Position numbers and translations under genes: made by a program
Notes under the pieces: generated by a model
Database searches by the model: none
The model's input: the letters and a program-made list of their open reading frames with translations, nothing else
What the model was told of the DNA's origin: nothing
In this document: positions 61,932 to 64,000 of the stretch, piece after piece
Numbering within the stretch: the stretch's first letter is position 1
Layout: the number at the start of each line of letters is the position of its first letter
Source: an uncultured Christensenella sp.
GTDB lineage: Bacteria > Bacillota_A > Clostridia > Christensenellales > Borkfalkiaceae
NCBI GenBank assembly: GCA_910579295.1
Contig: CAJTTC010000001.1
Span: 244,185-308,184, forward strand
DNA length: 64,000 nt
Direction: 5' to 3'

Positions 61932-63752
61932 GTGAAAAAGAGAGGAAACGACTTAAAAGGCGTAGCGGTAGTTGCTCTGTGCGACTTTGCCGCGATATCG
62001 TTAGCTGTATTAATATCGATTCTGGCTGTGGAGAAGACGCTCCATTTCAGCCTGAATTTTCTTTGGTGGTATCTTGCCAATATAGCGGTATCATACATCT
62101 TCTTTGTCCTTTTTAAGCTGTACTACTTTATTTTCGACTCGGTTGGATTGATAGACACGCTCAAACTTGTCGGGGCGTGCGTGCTCATATTTGCCACGGG
62201 CTGTTCATACAGCGTTTTTGTGGCTACGTTATGGCATCAGTTTATTTTCAGTATAACGCTTTTCTTCCTTGCGCTTGCAATCCGCTACTCAAAGCGTATC
62301 TATACAATGCTCAAATACTCCTTTACCAAGAGCAACAAGGGCAAAGTCAGAGTAATGATAATCGGCGGCGGCAATGCCGGAACTGCGTTAATAAGGGAAA
62401 TTCAGACGAGCGATAAGATAGATTACAACCCCGTTTGCGTAATTGACGACGATGAAACCAAGGTGGGCAAGCGCATAGGCAACGTAAAGATTGTCGGCAC
62501 GACGGCGGATATAAAAAAATACGCCAATCAATATTCGATAGACGAAATTCTCATTGCTATGCCGTCGGTTAAAAAGGCGGACGTCAAACGCATTTACGAC
62601 ATATGCAAGACGACCGACTGCAAGGTCAAAACTCTCCCCGGAATATATCAGATAGTCAACGGCGAGGCTTCCGTTGCGGCACTGCGCGAGGTGCAGATAA
62701 CCGACCTTTTGGGCAGAGAGCAGATACAGGTAAATCTCGACGAAATAATGGGCTATATCGAGGGGCAGACCGTGCTCGTGACGGGCGGCGGCGGTTCGAT
62801 AGGCAGCGAGCTGTGCCGTCAGATAGCTACCCACAACCCCAAACAGCTTATAATTCTTGATATCTATGAAAACAGTACTTACGATATAGAGCAGGAATTG
62901 CGTAGAAAGTACGCCTCGCTCAATATGATTGCGCTGATAGCAAGCGTGCGGGATAAGGGCAAGATGGAGGACGTTTTCGCTACCTACCGCCCCGACATCG
63001 TGTTCAACGCCGCGGCGCACAAGCACGTGCCTCTTATGGAAACGAGTCCCAACGAAGCGGTTAAAAACAACGTGTTCGGCACGCTCAACGTCGCGCGCTG
63101 TTCGGACAAGTACGGCGTTAAGGTGTTCGTTCAGATATCCACCGACAAGGCAGTCAATCCGACTAACATAATGGGAGCAACTAAGCGCATATGCGAAATG
63201 ATTATTCAGACGATAGGCAGAAGCAGTCAAAGCACTAAGTTTGTTGCGGTGCGTTTCGGCAACGTGCTCGGCTCGAACGGGTCGGTAATTCCGCTCTTTG
63301 AAAAGCAGATAGCCGAGGGCGGGCCCGTCACCGTTACGCATAAGGACATCATAAGGTATTTTATGACTATACCCGAGGCGGTGTCGCTTGTCTTGCAGGC
63401 GGGCGCGTACGCAAACGGTGGACAGATATTCGTGCTCGATATGGGCGAACCCGTAAAAATTTACGACCTTGCCTACAACCTTATCAAACTTTCGGGGTTA
63501 GAGCCGAACGTCGATATCGAAATAAAATGCACGGGGTTGCGTCCGGGCGAAAAGCTGTACGAAGAGCGCCTTATGGACGAGGAGGGAATGCAGACTACTC
63601 CCAACGGACTTATCAATATAGCCAACCCGATTAAGCTTGACGAGACTAATCTTTGGAGCAAGCTCGACGAGCTATACGCCGCGGCGTATCGGGAAACGGA
63701 CGAAATGAAGCGCCTTGTCGCGGAGCTTGTCACAACGTACAAGCCTCAATAA
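61932..63752 (+). CDS. Membrane-bound UDP-sugar 4,6-dehydratase (FlaA1/PglF/CapD type)
   Basis: A 606-residue protein with four N-terminal membrane helices (about residues 10-125), a first Rossmann domain (VMIIGGGNAGTALI) and a second catalytic SDR domain (VLVTGGGGSIGSELCRQI). The catalytic motif reads NIMGATKR, with Met at the usual Tyr as in PglF-type enzymes, and the S/T in QISTDKAV. It likely acts on UDP-GlcNAc, fitting its place after the GlcNAc genes, and starts surface glycan or glycoprotein sugar synthesis. The start is GTG 61932. Confidence 0.9.
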   Translation: MKKRGNDLKGVAVVALCDFAAISLAVLISILAVEKTLHFSLNFLWWYLANIAVSYIFFVLFKLYYFIFDSVGLIDTLKLVGACVLIFATGCSYSVFVATLWHQFIFSITLFFLALAIRYSKRIYTMLKYSFTKSNKGKVRVMIIGGGNAGTALIREIQTSDKIDYNPVCVIDDDETKVGKRIGNVKIVGTTADIKKYANQYSIDEILIAMPSVKKADVKRIYDICKTTDCKVKTLPGIYQIVNGEASVAALREVQITDLLGREQIQVNLDEIMGYIEGQTVLVTGGGGSIGSELCRQIATHNPKQLIILDIYENSTYDIEQELRRKYASLNMIALIASVRDKGKMEDVFATYRPDIVFNAAAHKHVPLMETSPNEAVKNNVFGTLNVARCSDKYGVKVFVQISTDKAVNPTNIMGATKRICEMIIQTIGRSSQSTKFVAVRFGNVLGSNGSVIPLFEKQIAEGGPVTVTHKDIIRYFMTIPEAVSLVLQAGAYANGGQIFVLDMGEPVKIYDLAYNLIKLSGLEPNVDIEIKCTGLRPGEKLYEERLMDEEGMQTTPNGLINIANPIKLDETNLWSKLDELYAAAYRETDEMKRLVAELVTTYKPQ

Positions 63753-63789
63753 TATAATTGAAAAATAGAACACCCCCTGCGGCTCGTGA

Positions 63790-63828
63790 TATGCACCCCA
63801 AAAGTTAGACACTTTTGGAGGTGCATAT
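63790..63828 (+). mobile_element. Left end of an IS3-family-like insertion sequence
   Basis: ATATGCACCCCAAAAGT and its inverted partner ACTTTTGGAGGTGCATAT form a 17-bp palindrome with one mismatch around TAGAC. TGxACCCCAAAAGTTAGAC-like ends are typical of IS3/IS150-group elements. The right end lies outside the window. Confidence 0.75.
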
Positions 63829-63832
63829 TTTT

Positions 63833-64000
63833 ATGTCAAGGAAAAAGAAATTTAACACAAAGTACTCGCCAGAATTCAAGATAGCTGTTATAATGGATAT
63901 GCGTGAAAACCAATTAAGTTACAGAGAAACGGTGCGCAAGTATTGGCAGACACAAACGAGGGTCGAAGAAGATGTTTACCGTTCACGAGTAAAGAATTGG
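63833..64000 (+). CDS. Transposase OrfA of an IS3-like element, 5' part
   Basis: ATG 63833 starts a frame open to the window edge (56 codons). The sequence begins with a basic stretch (SRKKKFNTKYSPEFK) and enters an HTH region (LSYRETVRKYW), typical for IS3-family OrfA DNA-binding proteins. The GGAGG before it lies inside the palindrome of the IS end. The 3' part is missing. Confidence 0.85.
   Translation, partial: MSRKKKFNTKYSPEFKIAVIMDMRENQLSYRETVRKYWQTQTRVEEDVYRSRVKNW

Noticed and set aside
1..64000. tRNA and rRNA genes
   Set aside because: No T-loop/acceptor patterns outside coding regions and no rRNA conserved cores were found by eye; a tRNAscan-type search would be decisive.

Overview
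This 64 kb window looks like chromosomal DNA of an endospore-forming member of the Clostridia, probably uncultured. This is inferred from the following: SpoVAD, SpoVAE and a YlbJ-like protein; a McsA-McsB-ClpC operon; two T-box riboswitches; a class of AspRS that is followed directly by GatCAB; HelD; the GGGtGRT/NifU-like pair; and compact operons with ATGA overlaps. No rRNA or tRNA gene and no CRISPR array was seen.

Layout. Positions 1-400 hold the 3' end of an aldose 1-epimerase. Positions about 550-3840 are an AT-richer integrated island: an array of integrase arm-type repeats, an excisionase, a tyrosine integrase broken by one in-frame amber codon, a Fic protein, and a cluster of GTGGACGA inverted repeats. 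Then come the minus-strand GGGtGRT/scaffold pair (3.9-5.6 kb), mcsA-mcsB-clpC (5.9-10 kb), spoVAD-spoVAE (10.1-11.6 kb), and fruK with a B12-riboswitch-controlled uptake pair on the minus strand (11.7-14.3 kb). BioY and BirA follow, with a BirA operator over the bioY promoter. Next is a dense run alr, 5-FCL, small membrane ORF, rsmD, coaD, DAHP synthase, pheA (16-20.7 kb), then ylbJ, a patatin-like gene and rarA.

Positions 24-29.3 kb carry a T-box and aspS-gatC-gatA-gatB, which together make Asn-tRNA and Gln-tRNA by transamidation. It is followed by the minus-strand T-box-pheS-pheT operon and a DUF421/DUF4363 pair. A folate operon (folC, a 46-codon folE-like mini-gene, folP, a folB-folK fusion) sits behind a structured leader at 34.4-37.5 kb. 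Then come ppx/gppA, maf, a divergent mreB-like gene, lepA, an MGMT-like gene and hemW. An intergenic array of three DnaA-box-like repeats separated by hairpins follows at 44.47-44.61 kb.

Positions 44.7-49.2 kb hold two secreted or membrane proteins and guaB-guaA. Next are helD and a 1876-residue DUF4011/UPF1-like helicase whose C-terminal nuclease motif looks damaged. A GlcNAc module (GlmU-like acetyltransferase, glmM, glmS) and a UDP-sugar 4,6-dehydratase follow. The window ends in the left end of an IS3-like element.

A theme across the window is very short or absent 5' leaders. Several genes without a Shine-Dalgarno (bioY, birA, lepA, maf, fruK, ylbJ) have a -10 box only 6-12 nt before ATG, which suggests leaderless translation. 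The best candidates for something undescribed are the folC leader RNA, the folE-like mini-protein, the degenerate BirA paired with BioY, the GGGtGRT pair and the DnaA-box/hairpin array. All functions are read from sequence and family knowledge; no search was run.
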